A DNA stretch of 30,196 bases from Cardiobacteriales bacterium (GCA_030150565.1 JASLFR010000082.1:1-30196); one strand, 5' to 3'. Numbered from the stretch's first letter, positions 14,840-23,890 are shown. Made by a program: numbers and translations. Notes: generated from the letters alone by a model not told the origin.

Positions 14840-17686
14840 GTGAGCAGAGAGAATAAGAAAGAGTACAAGGATACTTTAAATTTACCGCAAACTAATTTCG
14901 CGATGCGGGGAAATCTTCCTAAGCGGGAACCTGAATTTATCGATTATTGGAAATCGATCGATCTGTATGAGAAGCAGCGTGAAATTTTTGCGGGGCGTCC
15001 GAAATTTGTTTTGCACGATGGGCCTCCTTACGCAAATGGGGCGATTCATCTTGGTCATGCGGTAAATAAAATTCTCAAAGATATGATTGTAAAATCCCGC
15101 AGCCAGCTTGGATTTGATGCTCCTTACGTTCAAGGGTGGGATTGTCACGGTCTCCCTATTGAGCTTGTAGTTGAGCGTCAGTATGGAAAGGTGGGTAAAG
15201 AGTTAACAGCGGCTGAGTTCCGTCAAAAATGTCGTGAATTTGCAACGAGCCAAATAGCGATTCAAGCGGATGGAATTAAGCGTTTAGGTGTGCTTGCAGA
15301 TGACGAAAACCCCTATATTACGATGAATCAGAATACGGAAGCGGATATCGTCCTTGCGTTGAGAGACATCGTTAAAGGGGGGCATCTTGAGAAGGGGGCT
15401 CGTCCTGTTAACTGGTGTGTGGATTGTGGCTCTTCCCTAGCTGAAGCAGAAGTTGAGTATGCGGATAAGCGCTCTTCAAGTATCGATGTCGCTTTTGAAG
15501 TGGTGGATCGAGAAGAGCTCTTTGAGAAGATCGGTCTTGAACCTATCGATCAGCCGCTCTCTGTTGTGATCTGGACGACAACTCCATGGACACTCCCTGG
15601 AAACGCTGCTGTCTCTGCTCATGCAAATTACCAATATGCATTGGTTAAAAATAGTGAGGGTGCACTCTATTTAGTGGCTGACGAGTTAGTCGAAGCACTC
15701 TCTGAGCGTTGGAAGAGCGAATTAACCGTTCTTAAGCGATTTGAAGGGGGAGTCTTAGAGAATATTGCTCTTAAACATCCTCTTTTTGATCGAAACGTGC
15801 CGCTTATTTTAGGGGATCATGTCACGCTTGATGCGGGTACAGGTTTTGTTCATACAGCTCCTGCGCATGGTGATGAGGACTATGCTGTTGCGTTAGAGTA
15901 TAAGATTCCTTTCGAGAATTACGTGTTAGCAAATGGTGATTATAGCGAAGCGACTCCTCTCTTTGCGGGGCTCAATATTCGTGATGCAGACCCTGTTGTG
16001 ATTGAGGCGCTTGAAAAAGCGGGCACTTTAGTGGCTAAGAGCGGAATCACTCACAGCTATCCACACTGTTGGCGTCATAAAACCCCCACAATTTATCGTG
16101 CGACACCACAATGGTTCATCTCGATGGATAAAAATGGATTGCGCCCAGCGATTCTTAAAGAGATTGATAAGGTTCAATTTATCCCGTCATGGGGGCGTGA
16201 GCGTCTCTATGGAATGATTGAAGGGCGAGGGGATTGGTGTATCTCCCGTCAACGTTACTGGGGTGTGCCTATTCCCTTCTTCCTTCATAAAGAGAGTGGT
16301 GAGCTTCATCCTGAGACAGAAGCGTTGATGACGGAAGTTGCAGAGCGCATTCGCAAAGATGGTTTAGAGGCGTGGTTCGGCGCGAAAGTGAGTGACTTCC
16401 TTCCTGCAGAAGAGGCGGAGCTTTACGAAAAGAATCTCGATATTTTAGATGTCTGGTTCGACTCTGGAACGACCCATTACAGCGTGCTTTCTAAGCGCGC
16501 AGAGTTAACCTATCCAGCAGATCTCTATCTTGAAGGATCGGATCAACATCGGGGCTGGTTCAACTCATCGATCTGTACCTCTGTTGCGATGAATGGTATT
16601 GCTCCCTATAAAGCGCTCTTAACTCATGGATTTACGGTAGATGCGCAGGGGCGCAAGATGTCTAAATCACTTGGAAATGGGGTAGAGCCTCAAGATGTTA
16701 TCGATAAGATGGGGGCAGATGTACTTCGTCTTTGGGTCTCTTCTACCGATTATCGGGGGGAGATTCCTGTCTCTGATGAGATTTTAACTCGTACTTCTGA
16801 GACTTATCGCCGCATCCGTAATACTGTTAGATTCCTCCTTGCGAATACCAATGAGTTTAATCTTGAGAAAGATGGTATTGCGATGGATGAGCTACTCCCG
16901 CTTGATCGCTGGATTGTTGCACGTGCATTAGAAGTTCAAAATGAGATTGAAGAGGCGTATACCGATTATGCATTCCACAATGTTTATCAGCGTCTGCACC
17001 ACTTCTGCTCGCTCGATTTAGGTAGCTTCTATCTCGATATTATTAAGGATCGTCAATATACTGCAGCGAAGGACTCTTTAGCTCGTCGTTCGTGTCAAAC
17101 AGCGCTTTTCCACGTCTTAGAGGCGATGGTTCGCTGGATGGCGCCAATCCTCACCTTTACAGCAGAAGAGGTGTGGCTCAATATGCGTGAGCGTGGAGAT
17201 GAGCGATTAGAGTCGGTCTATCTCACCACCTTCTATGATAAGTTGCAGCCACTTGATGAGAAGGATGGCTTTACTGCGAAATTCTGGTCTGATCTCTTAA
17301 CCGTACGCTCAGAAGTCTCAAGAGCGATTGAGAAGGTACGAACCGATGGTTTAATTGGATCAGCGTTAGAGGCGCGTGCAACAATCTATGCAAGTGATGG
17401 GCTAAAGAGAGAACTCGATCAGCTGGAAGATGAGCTTCGCTTCGTTCTTCTCACCTCTTATGCAGATGTGAAACCTTTAGCAGAGGCTGATGAGTCACTT
17501 GCTCGTTTTGAGCTCGATTCAGAAGAGTACGCTGTTGAAGTAACACCACTTGGAGAGGGGTATCAGAAGTGTGATCGTTGCTGGCACCATCGTGAAGATG
17601 TGGGTAGCAGTAGTGAGCATCCTGATCTTTGTGGCCGTTGTATCACAAACGTAGAAGAAGAGGGTGAAGTACGCCGCTATGCGTAA
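14840..17686 (+). CDS. ileS: Isoleucyl-tRNA synthetase
   Basis: IleS charges tRNA-Ile and edits misactivated valine. The 948-residue product has the HIGH motif PYANGAIHLGH (63-73), the WTTTPWTLPGN editing-domain signature, DWCISRQRYWGVP, the KMSKS motif (606-610), and a C-terminal zinc finger with Cys911, Cys914, Cys931 and Cys934. This is the bacterial type I enzyme, susceptible in principle to mupirocin. The start is GTG 14840: TAGGA (14826-14830) precedes it and the conserved N-terminal DTLNLPQTNFAMRG requires it. The end overlaps lspA by 8 bases from its ATG. Confidence 0.98.
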   Translation: MSRENKKEYKDTLNLPQTNFAMRGNLPKREPEFIDYWKSIDLYEKQREIFAGRPKFVLHDGPPYANGAIHLGHAVNKILKDMIVKSRSQLGFDAPYVQGWDCHGLPIELVVERQYGKVGKELTAAEFRQKCREFATSQIAIQADGIKRLGVLADDENPYITMNQNTEADIVLALRDIVKGGHLEKGARPVNWCVDCGSSLAEAEVEYADKRSSSIDVAFEVVDREELFEKIGLEPIDQPLSVVIWTTTPWTLPGNAAVSAHANYQYALVKNSEGALYLVADELVEALSERWKSELTVLKRFEGGVLENIALKHPLFDRNVPLILGDHVTLDAGTGFVHTAPAHGDEDYAVALEYKIPFENYVLANGDYSEATPLFAGLNIRDADPVVIEALEKAGTLVAKSGITHSYPHCWRHKTPTIYRATPQWFISMDKNGLRPAILKEIDKVQFIPSWGRERLYGMIEGRGDWCISRQRYWGVPIPFFLHKESGELHPETEALMTEVAERIRKDGLEAWFGAKVSDFLPAEEAELYEKNLDILDVWFDSGTTHYSVLSKRAELTYPADLYLEGSDQHRGWFNSSICTSVAMNGIAPYKALLTHGFTVDAQGRKMSKSLGNGVEPQDVIDKMGADVLRLWVSSTDYRGEIPVSDEILTRTSETYRRIRNTVRFLLANTNEFNLEKDGIAMDELLPLDRWIVARALEVQNEIEEAYTDYAFHNVYQRLHHFCSLDLGSFYLDIIKDRQYTAAKDSLARRSCQTALFHVLEAMVRWMAPILTFTAEEVWLNMRERGDERLESVYLTTFYDKLQPLDEKDGFTAKFWSDLLTVRSEVSRAIEKVRTDGLIGSALEARATIYASDGLKRELDQLEDELRFVLLTSYADVKPLAEADESLARFELDSEEYAVEVTPLGEGYQKCDRCWHHREDVGSSSEHPDLCGRCITNVEEEGEVRRYA

Positions 17687-18212
17687 CGATTCATTCATCA
17701 GGGAGCTAGGGCGAAAGTGGCCTTGGCTCCTCTTTGCATTTATTGGAATCGTGCTCGATTTTATCACTAAGCAGTGGGCGGAACGCTCGCTGCTTTATGG
17801 TGTGAGTGAGGAGGTTCTTCCATTCCTCTACTGGACACGCATCCATAATCCAGGCGCAGCGTTCAGTTTTTTAGCAGATCAAGCGGGATGGCAACGCTGG
17901 TTCTTTACAGCTGTCTCATTTGCCGCCTCCCTCTTTATTATCCACTGGATTGGGCGGACGAAACGTTCAGAAAAAATATTATTGATAGGATTAACGTCTA
18001 TCCTTGCAGGAGCGATCGGCAATCTGATCGATCGTCTTCTTTTAGGATATGTCATTGATTTTATCCATCTGACCTTATTTGACTACCATTTCCCCATCTT
18101 TAATGTTGCTGATATTTTTGTAACCGTTGGGGTGGTTTTTGTGCTCTTCTCCTCATTTTTTCATCAAGAGGAGGAAAAGAGGGGTAAAAATTCTCTTATA
18201 GAAGAAGGTTAA
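17679..18212 (+). CDS. lspA: Lipoprotein signal peptidase (signal peptidase II)
   Basis: LspA is an inner-membrane aspartyl protease that cuts signal peptides from prolipoproteins before the lipid-modified cysteine. Four hydrophobic helices are visible. The catalytic pair is Asp127 (GYVIDFI) and Asp145 (FNVADIF), with NPGAAFSFL and GAIGNLIDR also conserved. The start is uncertain: ATG 17679 gives 177 residues and GTG 17664, with AGAAG 6 nt upstream, gives 182. Either lies inside the ileS end, so translation is coupled. A charged tail (HQEEEKRGKNSL) extends past the usual end. Confidence 0.96.
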   Translation: MRNDSFIRELGRKWPWLLFAFIGIVLDFITKQWAERSLLYGVSEEVLPFLYWTRIHNPGAAFSFLADQAGWQRWFFTAVSFAASLFIIHWIGRTKRSEKILLIGLTSILAGAIGNLIDRLLLGYVIDFIHLTLFDYHFPIFNVADIFVTVGVVFVLFSSFFHQEEEKRGKNSLIEEG

Positions 18213-18216
18213 TCCG

Positions 18217-18828
18217 ATGACAGTATTGAGTGAAATCTTAGAATTTAATAAAGGATTTGTGCAGGCAGAGGAGTATGGAACACTTCGAACCGACAAATAT
18301 CCTGATAAAAAATTAGCGATCTTATCGTGCATGGATGCACGCATTGTTGAGCTTCTTCCTAAAGCGATGGGATTGAAAAATGGCGATGCTAAGATTATTA
18401 AAAATGCGGGCGCGTTAGTTACCCATCCATGGGGGGCTGTAATGCGCAGTCTACTCGTTGCCGTCTTAGAGTTTAAAGTGACCGATATTATGGTGATTGG
18501 TCATACCGATTGCGGTATGAGAGGATTTGAGCCAGAGCATCTGCTCGATAAGGCGCGTCAAGCGGGTATTACGCAGGGAACAATCGACACGCTTCGTCAC
18601 GCAGGCATCGATCTTGATCGTTGGTTGAGAGGGTTTGATAATGTTGCAGATAGTGTCCGTTTTACTGTCGGCACTATTAAAAATCACCCATTAATGCCGG
18701 GGAAGATTGCGGTTCATGGGCTTGTAATGCACCCTGCGACAGGGAAGTTGCACACGATTGTTGATGGGTATGTACAGAATAAAAATCTGCTCGAAGAGTT
18801 TCACGAGCATAATTCATTAGAAAAATAG
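18217..18828 (+). CDS. Beta-class carbonic anhydrase
   Basis: This enzyme interconverts CO2 and bicarbonate. The zinc ligands are Cys38 (SCMDAR, with the Asp40-Arg42 dyad), His96 and Cys99 (GHTDCGM), and NAGALVTHPWGAVMRSL is the typical active-site helix. At 203 residues it resembles the short beta-carbonic anhydrases of the Firmicute YtiB type more than E. coli Can or CynT; that is judged from the motif style, not from a search. It starts 4 nt after lspA and ends 10 nt before ispH, so it is inside the operon, where E. coli has fkpB. GAAGG upstream is its ribosome binding site. Confidence 0.93.
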   Translation: MTVLSEILEFNKGFVQAEEYGTLRTDKYPDKKLAILSCMDARIVELLPKAMGLKNGDAKIIKNAGALVTHPWGAVMRSLLVAVLEFKVTDIMVIGHTDCGMRGFEPEHLLDKARQAGITQGTIDTLRHAGIDLDRWLRGFDNVADSVRFTVGTIKNHPLMPGKIAVHGLVMHPATGKLHTIVDGYVQNKNLLEEFHEHNSLEK

Positions 18829-18838
18829 ATAAAAAGAT

Positions 18839-19783
18839 ATGAGTTCAGAGATTTATTTAGCCAATCCACGCGGTTTTTGTGCGGGGGTTGATCGGGCGAT
18901 TAGCATTGTTGAGCGAGCACTTGAGCTTTTTGGAGCCCCAATCTATGTGCGTCATGAAGTGGTGCACAATAAGTATGTGGTGGATAACCTCAACGCTAAG
19001 GGGGCTATCTTTGTCGATGAGTTAGATGAAGTTCCTGATGGAAAAATTGTTATCTTCTCAGCGCATGGAGTCTCAAAAGCGGTACAGGAGGAGGCGGAGC
19101 GTCGAGGATTAGAGGTATTTGACGCAACTTGCCCATTAGTGACTAAAGTACATTTAGAGGTGAGCCGTTTTTCTCGTGATGGAAAAGATACGATCTTAAT
19201 CGGGCATGCAGGGCATCCTGAGGTGATCGGTACAATGGGGCAATTTGACTCTTCAAATGGAGGAAAGATTCACCTGATTGAGAATCTGGAAGATGCGGAG
19301 AATTTAACGCTCGATAATCCTGATAATCTCGCTTATGTGACTCAAACAACCCTCTCTTTAGATGATACTTCACTCATTATTGATACTCTACGTCGCCGTT
19401 TCCCTAAGATTGAGGGACCAAAAAAGAGCGATATCTGTTACGCAACTCAAAATCGTCAAGATGCGGTGAAGCAGTTGGCTGAAGTCTGCTCTCTTATCTT
19501 TGTGGTAGGGTCGAAAAATAGCTCCAATTCCAACCGTTTAAGGGAGTTAGCGGAGAATGAGGGGGCAACCTCTTATCTTATCGATAGAGCTCGAGATATC
19601 GATCCAAAATGGCTCGAAGGGCATGCAAAAGTTGGTGTGACGGCAGGGGCTTCTGCACCCGATATTTTAGTAGAAGAGGTGATTGAGTTTCTACAAAATG
19701 AGGGGTTAGTGCTTAAGGAGCTCGATAGCGGCATTACTGAAGATGTCTATTTCCCTCTACCAAAGTTATTAAGAGCGGAATAA
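18839..19783 (+). CDS. ispH: 4-hydroxy-3-methylbut-2-enyl diphosphate reductase
   Basis: IspH performs the last step of the MEP isoprenoid pathway, making IPP and DMAPP with a [4Fe-4S] cluster. The cluster ligands Cys14 (RGFCAGVDRA), Cys98 (DATCPL) and Cys200 (SDICYATQNRQ) are all present, as are the catalytic Glu128 (GHAGHPE) and the VTQTTLS threonine. The length of 314 fits the family (316 in E. coli). It is the last gene of the ribF operon and is followed by a terminator. Its presence implies the MEP pathway in this organism. Confidence 0.97.
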   Translation: MSSEIYLANPRGFCAGVDRAISIVERALELFGAPIYVRHEVVHNKYVVDNLNAKGAIFVDELDEVPDGKIVIFSAHGVSKAVQEEAERRGLEVFDATCPLVTKVHLEVSRFSRDGKDTILIGHAGHPEVIGTMGQFDSSNGGKIHLIENLEDAENLTLDNPDNLAYVTQTTLSLDDTSLIIDTLRRRFPKIEGPKKSDICYATQNRQDAVKQLAEVCSLIFVVGSKNSSNSNRLRELAENEGATSYLIDRARDIDPKWLEGHAKVGVTAGASAPDILVEEVIEFLQNEGLVLKELDSGITEDVYFPLPKLLRAE

Positions 19784-19792
19784 GTGAGCTAA

Positions 19793-19825
19793 AAAAGAGC
19801 CTCTTTCATCTGAAGAGGCTTTTTT
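19793..19825. terminator. Bidirectional terminator between ispH and ilvA
   Basis: GCCTCTT (19799-19805) pairs with AAGAGGC (19813-19819). The stem is flanked by an A-run (19791-19796) on the 5' side and TTTTTT (19820-19825) on the 3' side, so each strand has a stem followed by a U-run. ispH ends at 19783 on the plus strand and ilvA at 19846 on the minus strand, so it serves both convergent genes. Confidence 0.92.
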
Positions 19826-19845
19826 ATTCTCTCTATTTTTATGAT

Positions 19846-21369
19846 CTATAAGAAGAGATGGAACGCTGGGTTATCACTCTCATCCATATATTCATAGCCA
19901 AGACGATCGAGAAACGCTTCAAACGCTCGATTCTCCTCTTCAGCATTCTCATTAGAGGGGACTTCAATTCCCACCAAGACCCGACCATAATCGGAGCCGT
20001 GATTGCGGTAGTGGAAGAGGCTAATATTCCATTTCCCCTCCATCGTGGTTAGAAACTGGAGGAGGGCACCAGGACGCTCTGGAAATTCAAAGCGTAAAAG
20101 ACGCTCTTCTCGAACTTGATCCGCTTTTCCTCCAACCATGTGGCGAATATGGAGCTTTGCCATCTCATTATCACTAAGATCGATCACCGATAAGCCATTC
20201 TCTGTGAGCTCCTCAATAATTTGCTGCTTCTCAGCATCCGCCCCTGTAAGCTGAATTCCAACAAAGATCACCGCCTCTTTATGGTCTGCATAGCGGTAGT
20301 TAAACTCTGTGATGGAGCGCTTTCCTAAAATTTGGATAAAGTTCATAAAGCTTCCTGGCACCTCAGGGATGGTTACGGCCATCAACGCTTCGGTCTTCTC
20401 TCCTAACTCTGCACGTTCTGCTGCGTAACGGATCCGTTCAAAGTTGATATTAGCGCCACTTAAGATCCCCCCAATATGTTTAAAACCGTGATCGGGGTGT
20501 TCGGAGAGATACTTTTTAATTCCTGCAATGCTTAAGGCGCCCGATGGCTCACTTGCAGCACGGGTATCATTAAAAATATCTTTCATTGCAGCGCAGAGTT
20601 GATCCGTTGAGACGGTGACAATATCATCAACAAATTGGCGACAGAGATCGAAGGTATATTCCCCCACCTTTTTCACCGCTGTTCCATCCGCAAAAGAGCC
20701 CACCTGCTTTAGCTCGATGCGCTCATTCTCTTCAATCGAGCGCTTCATAGAGGCTGATTCTTCAGGTTCAACCCCAATCACTCTGCATTCAGGCTTAATA
20801 AATTTCACATAGCTTGCGATTCCCGCCATCAAGCCCCCTCCACCGATCGGGACAAAGATTGCATCAAGATCGGGTTGCTGATCGAGCATCTCCCGCCCAA
20901 TGGTTCCTTGCCCTGCAATAACATCAGGATCATCGAAGGGGTGGATAAACGATTTCTGCTCTGTTTTAGCAAGGTTGAGGGCGTAAGCTGAGGCTTCATC
21001 AAAGTTCTCACCATAGAGAATCACCATCGCTCCTAGCTCTTTACACGCATTCACTTTTAAGGTTGGGGCAGTGGTTGGCATTACAATCGTGGTATCGATT
21101 CCAAGATGGCGACCACTTAACGCAACCCCTTGTGCGTGGTTTCCAGCAGAGGCGCAGATGATCCCTTTCTTCTTCTCTTCAGGAGAGAGTTTAAAGATAC
21201 GATTAAAGGCCCCTCTAATCTTGAAGGAGAAGATCGGTTGTAGATCCTCCCGCTTTAACCAGATATCACTCCCAAGTTGGCGACTTAAGAGATTGAGTCG
21301 ATCGAGAGGGGTATTATCAGCAACATCATAAACACGCGCAGAGAGCGTATTACGGATCAGTGATTCCAT
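19846..21369 (-). CDS. ilvA: Threonine ammonia-lyase (threonine deaminase), biosynthetic
   Basis: IlvA deaminates threonine to 2-oxobutanoate, the first step of isoleucine synthesis. The catalytic domain has the PLP lysine Lys50 (FSFKIRGAFN), the SAGNHAQG substrate loop and the GGGGLMAG phosphate loop. The length of 507 leaves a full regulatory region (about 325-505) with two ACT-like subdomains (MAVTIPEVPGSF and LRFEFPERPGAL), which in E. coli bind isoleucine and valine, so this is the feedback-regulated enzyme rather than TdcB. AAAGGA lies 8 nt before the ATG. The 91-nt gap upstream shows no clear promoter and no Ile/Val-rich leader peptide. Confidence 0.97.
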   Translation of the reverse strand: MESLIRNTLSARVYDVADNTPLDRLNLLSRQLGSDIWLKREDLQPIFSFKIRGAFNRIFKLSPEEKKKGIICASAGNHAQGVALSGRHLGIDTTIVMPTTAPTLKVNACKELGAMVILYGENFDEASAYALNLAKTEQKSFIHPFDDPDVIAGQGTIGREMLDQQPDLDAIFVPIGGGGLMAGIASYVKFIKPECRVIGVEPEESASMKRSIEENERIELKQVGSFADGTAVKKVGEYTFDLCRQFVDDIVTVSTDQLCAAMKDIFNDTRAASEPSGALSIAGIKKYLSEHPDHGFKHIGGILSGANINFERIRYAAERAELGEKTEALMAVTIPEVPGSFMNFIQILGKRSITEFNYRYADHKEAVIFVGIQLTGADAEKQQIIEELTENGLSVIDLSDNEMAKLHIRHMVGGKADQVREERLLRFEFPERPGALLQFLTTMEGKWNISLFHYRNHGSDYGRVLVGIEVPSNENAEEENRAFEAFLDRLGYEYMDESDNPAFHLFL

Positions 21370-21460
21370 TGAATATATCCTTTCAAAAAATGAGAAATTT
21401 TAGCAACCTCAAACAGCATATAGAGGGGCGAATGAACAAGCAAGGAGAGAGAAAATTTGC

Positions 21461-22312
21461 CTAAGGATCGGAAGATTTTGGCGCCAATAATTGGCCAATC
21501 GCTTCAACAAGGTAGCGGAAATTCTCCTCTCTACTCCCTTCAAGCGCTCTAAAGTAGGGGCGAGTTCTCTGCTCAATTCTCTCTCTTCGCTCTAATGAGA
21601 GATCGATAATGGCGCTAATTTCTCCCTCTTCAATGAGGCTATCAGCAACAATCTTTTTAGAAGTTGTTACAAAGAGGAGTGGCTCAGTGGTGGAGTGGGG
21701 GCTCTTTAAGAGCGTATCTAATGCAATCGCTTCTGTTTGATAGAGGAGGGTGAGAGCCTCAATCCATCTTTTATCAGCGCCAAGAAGAAGGATTCGTTTG
21801 GTAAAGCTTGGTTGAATGATGCGTGGGATAAATTGCCAATGTTGGTAGGGAGCTTCCCGCACTTTCGTCGCTGAGATCGGGAAGAGGTTACGATCGGGAT
21901 CTACCAACTTTACGGGGATCTTAAAGAATTGCTCGTAAGGAGCCTTATCTTGGGGTTCACTACTAAAGATGATCGTTGGAGTGATCCCTTTCTCATTAAG
22001 TTGCTCTTTTACCCGATCGCTCCACGCCTCCCAGCCATTAGGATAACTCGGCAACCCATCCTCATTAAGATGATGAACTATAATGTTCCCGATAGGAGCG
22101 GTCAGTCTCTCTACCCACGCCGTGCGTATCTCAGGGGAGGGGAAGGTGCGAAAGTGGCTCTTGCGAAAGAGTGCGAGATCCCTTGCTGTTTCACTACAGA
22201 CGAAGAGGTGAAGTCTCTCCACTTGGCAGCTCGCCTCTAAAATCATCTGTAGATGCCCTAAATGGAGAGGGTAAAACTTCCCCAAAATTAGACCGATCGC
22301 TCTTTTATTCAT
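21461..22312 (-). CDS. NadR-like NMN adenylyltransferase with degenerate kinase domain
   Basis: The N-terminal half (1-170) matches the NMN adenylyltransferase domain of NadR: GKFYPLHLGH (11-20, HxGH motif), an arginine-rich segment, and ISATKVR (146-152). The joint FIPRIIQPSFTKRILLLG follows NadR into its ribosylnicotinamide kinase domain. There the P-loop (GGESSGKST in NadR) is replaced by GADKRW (178-183), and the remainder is about 50 residues shorter than in Haemophilus NadR, ending in a NadR-like ENFRYLVEAIGQLL helix. There is no N-terminal HTH, so it is not an E. coli-type repressor. It probably makes NAD from NMN but not NMN from nicotinamide riboside. GGGAG precedes the ATG. Confidence 0.82.
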   Translation of the reverse strand: MNKRAIGLILGKFYPLHLGHLQMILEASCQVERLHLFVCSETARDLALFRKSHFRTFPSPEIRTAWVERLTAPIGNIIVHHLNEDGLPSYPNGWEAWSDRVKEQLNEKGITPTIIFSSEPQDKAPYEQFFKIPVKLVDPDRNLFPISATKVREAPYQHWQFIPRIIQPSFTKRILLLGADKRWIEALTLLYQTEAIALDTLLKSPHSTTEPLLFVTTSKKIVADSLIEEGEISAIIDLSLERRERIEQRTRPYFRALEGSREENFRYLVEAIGQLLAPKSSDP

Positions 22313-22398
22313 GACTCACTCCCTTCTTCTACCCGCCTTTAATGGGCGCGTGTTATAGTTAAAATCGCTCAATATTATAACAATAAGGAGTTATGGCG
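22313..22398. promoter_or_regulatory. Divergent intergenic region between the NadR-like gene and cls
   Basis: This short AT-rich region separates divergent starts, so both promoters should be here or in the flanking genes. A perfect minus-strand TATAAT (22374-22379) and plus-strand TAAAAT (22360-22365) are visible, but neither has a good -35 at proper spacing. AAGGAG at 22385-22390 is the ribosome binding site of cls. Confidence 0.35.
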
Positions 22399-23871
22399 AT
22401 GCTCGATTTTTTACACTCACCCATTCTGCATTGGCTGCTGTTTGGGGTCTATCTACTCTTCATCACTGCGGTGACGATTCAGATCATCTACGACACAACA
22501 AGCCCGAGTAAAACGCTCGGCTATCTTCTTCTAATCATCTTTGTTCCAATTTTTGGGGTGATTCTCTACCTCTCTTTGGGGGTCAATTATCGCAATCGGG
22601 CGATGTATAGTAAGAAGTTAGAGACCGACCAAGCGATGGAGCAATCAGCGCGGGAGTATTTTAATAACTTAAAGCGGGAGGCGCTACATGCTGAAAATCC
22701 ATCGATCGAACATTTCGCCCCGCTCGCTTACCATCTTGCAACAGACGATATTCACGGATTGAGCATCTACAACCGTGTTGAGCTTCTTAATAATGGTGAG
22801 GAGAAATTTGCTGCTGTTTTAGAGGCGCTTGAGGCGGCAAAGAGCACGATCCATATTGAGTATTATATTGTTCGAAATGACAAAATCGGTAATGCGATTA
22901 AAGAGGTTCTCATTCGTAAAGCGAAAGAGGGGGTTAAGGTCCGCTTTATCTATGATGCGTATGGTGCTCGCCACATTCGTAAAGGGTATGCTGATGAGTT
23001 GAGAGCCGCAGGGGTTGAGATCTACCCATTTAGAGAGTTAGTCTTCATCTATCTTGCGAACCGTTTAAATTATCGTAATCACCGAAAGATTATTGTGATT
23101 GATGGGCGAATCGGTTTTGTAGGGGGGATCAATATTGGGGATGAATATATCAATAGTGAGGAGAATAAGCAGAAGTATTGGCGAGATGCACACTTAAAAT
23201 TGGAAGGGTATAGCTGCCATTCGTTGCAGTATCTCTTTCTATCAGATTGGAATTTCTGTTCAGGGCAGTCGATGCGCCCAACAGAGGAGCTCTTCCCCAC
23301 CATTAAATCGGCTGATCAGAAGGGGGAGACTGTGCAGATTGTGGCGAGTGGCCCCGACTCCCCTGAGCCGATGATTATGAACTCCATTATTCAAGCGATT
23401 GCACTCTCTCGAGAAGAGGTGCTGATCACAACCCCCTATTTTGTCCCCTCAGAATCGGTCTTAACGATGTTAAAATTAGCAGCGATGAGCCGTGTAAGGG
23501 TGAAGATTTTAGTGCCGAAGCACCCCGATTCCATTATGGTAGGATTCGCTTCCCGCTCCCTCTTCCGAGATCTTCTCGAATCAGGGGTTGAGATTTACGG
23601 TTACACGAAAGGATTTATTCATGCCAAGACGAGTGTTTTTGATCGTAAAATGGCGATGGTAGGGACAGCTAATATGGATAATCGCAGTTTCGACCTCAAC
23701 TTTGAGGTGAATGCGGTGATCTATGATGAATCTTTTGCTGAAGAATTGGCCGCCGATTTCTACCGTGATATTCAAGATGCTGAGCGCTTAGATTTGAGAA
23801 GCTGGCGTAAACGGCCGAAATATAAGGTCTTTTTCGATAAGATCTGTTACCTCACATCCTCACTCCTTTAG
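22399..23871 (+). CDS. cls: Cardiolipin synthase, phospholipase D type
   Basis: Cls joins two phosphatidylglycerols (or PG and another lipid) into cardiolipin at the inner membrane. Two N-terminal transmembrane helices (about 8-30 and 38-60) lead to two PLD domains with intact HKD motifs: His228-Lys230-Asp235 (NHRKIIVIDG) and His408-Lys410-Asp415 (HAKTSVFDR), plus VGGINIGDEY and VGTANMDNRS. This is ClsA-like in layout. I choose ATG 22399 because AAGGAG ends 8 nt before it; the ATG at 22393 is only 2 nt from that site. It gives 490 residues. Confidence 0.95.
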   Translation: MLDFLHSPILHWLLFGVYLLFITAVTIQIIYDTTSPSKTLGYLLLIIFVPIFGVILYLSLGVNYRNRAMYSKKLETDQAMEQSAREYFNNLKREALHAENPSIEHFAPLAYHLATDDIHGLSIYNRVELLNNGEEKFAAVLEALEAAKSTIHIEYYIVRNDKIGNAIKEVLIRKAKEGVKVRFIYDAYGARHIRKGYADELRAAGVEIYPFRELVFIYLANRLNYRNHRKIIVIDGRIGFVGGINIGDEYINSEENKQKYWRDAHLKLEGYSCHSLQYLFLSDWNFCSGQSMRPTEELFPTIKSADQKGETVQIVASGPDSPEPMIMNSIIQAIALSREEVLITTPYFVPSESVLTMLKLAAMSRVRVKILVPKHPDSIMVGFASRSLFRDLLESGVEIYGYTKGFIHAKTSVFDRKMAMVGTANMDNRSFDLNFEVNAVIYDESFAEELAADFYRDIQDAERLDLRSWRKRPKYKVFFDKICYLTSSLL

Positions 23872-23884
23872 AGAGAAAAATAGG

Positions 23885-23890
23885 TATAAT
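23885..23890 (+). promoter_or_regulatory. Consensus -10 box ahead of the LysM-FecR gene
   Basis: TATAAT matches the sigma-70 -10 consensus exactly and lies 62 nt before the chosen ATG, 14 nt after the cls stop. No good -35 exists at 16-18 nt spacing (sequence near CACTCCTT), so an activator or another promoter form would be needed. Confidence 0.35.

Noticed and set aside
21370..21460. Attenuator or leader peptide for ilvA
   Set aside because: No run of Ile, Val or Leu codons and no terminator-type hairpin is present in the gap.
22393..22398. ATG start for cls two codons upstream
   Set aside because: It is only 2 nt from AAGGAG; the next ATG at 22399 has proper 8-nt spacing.
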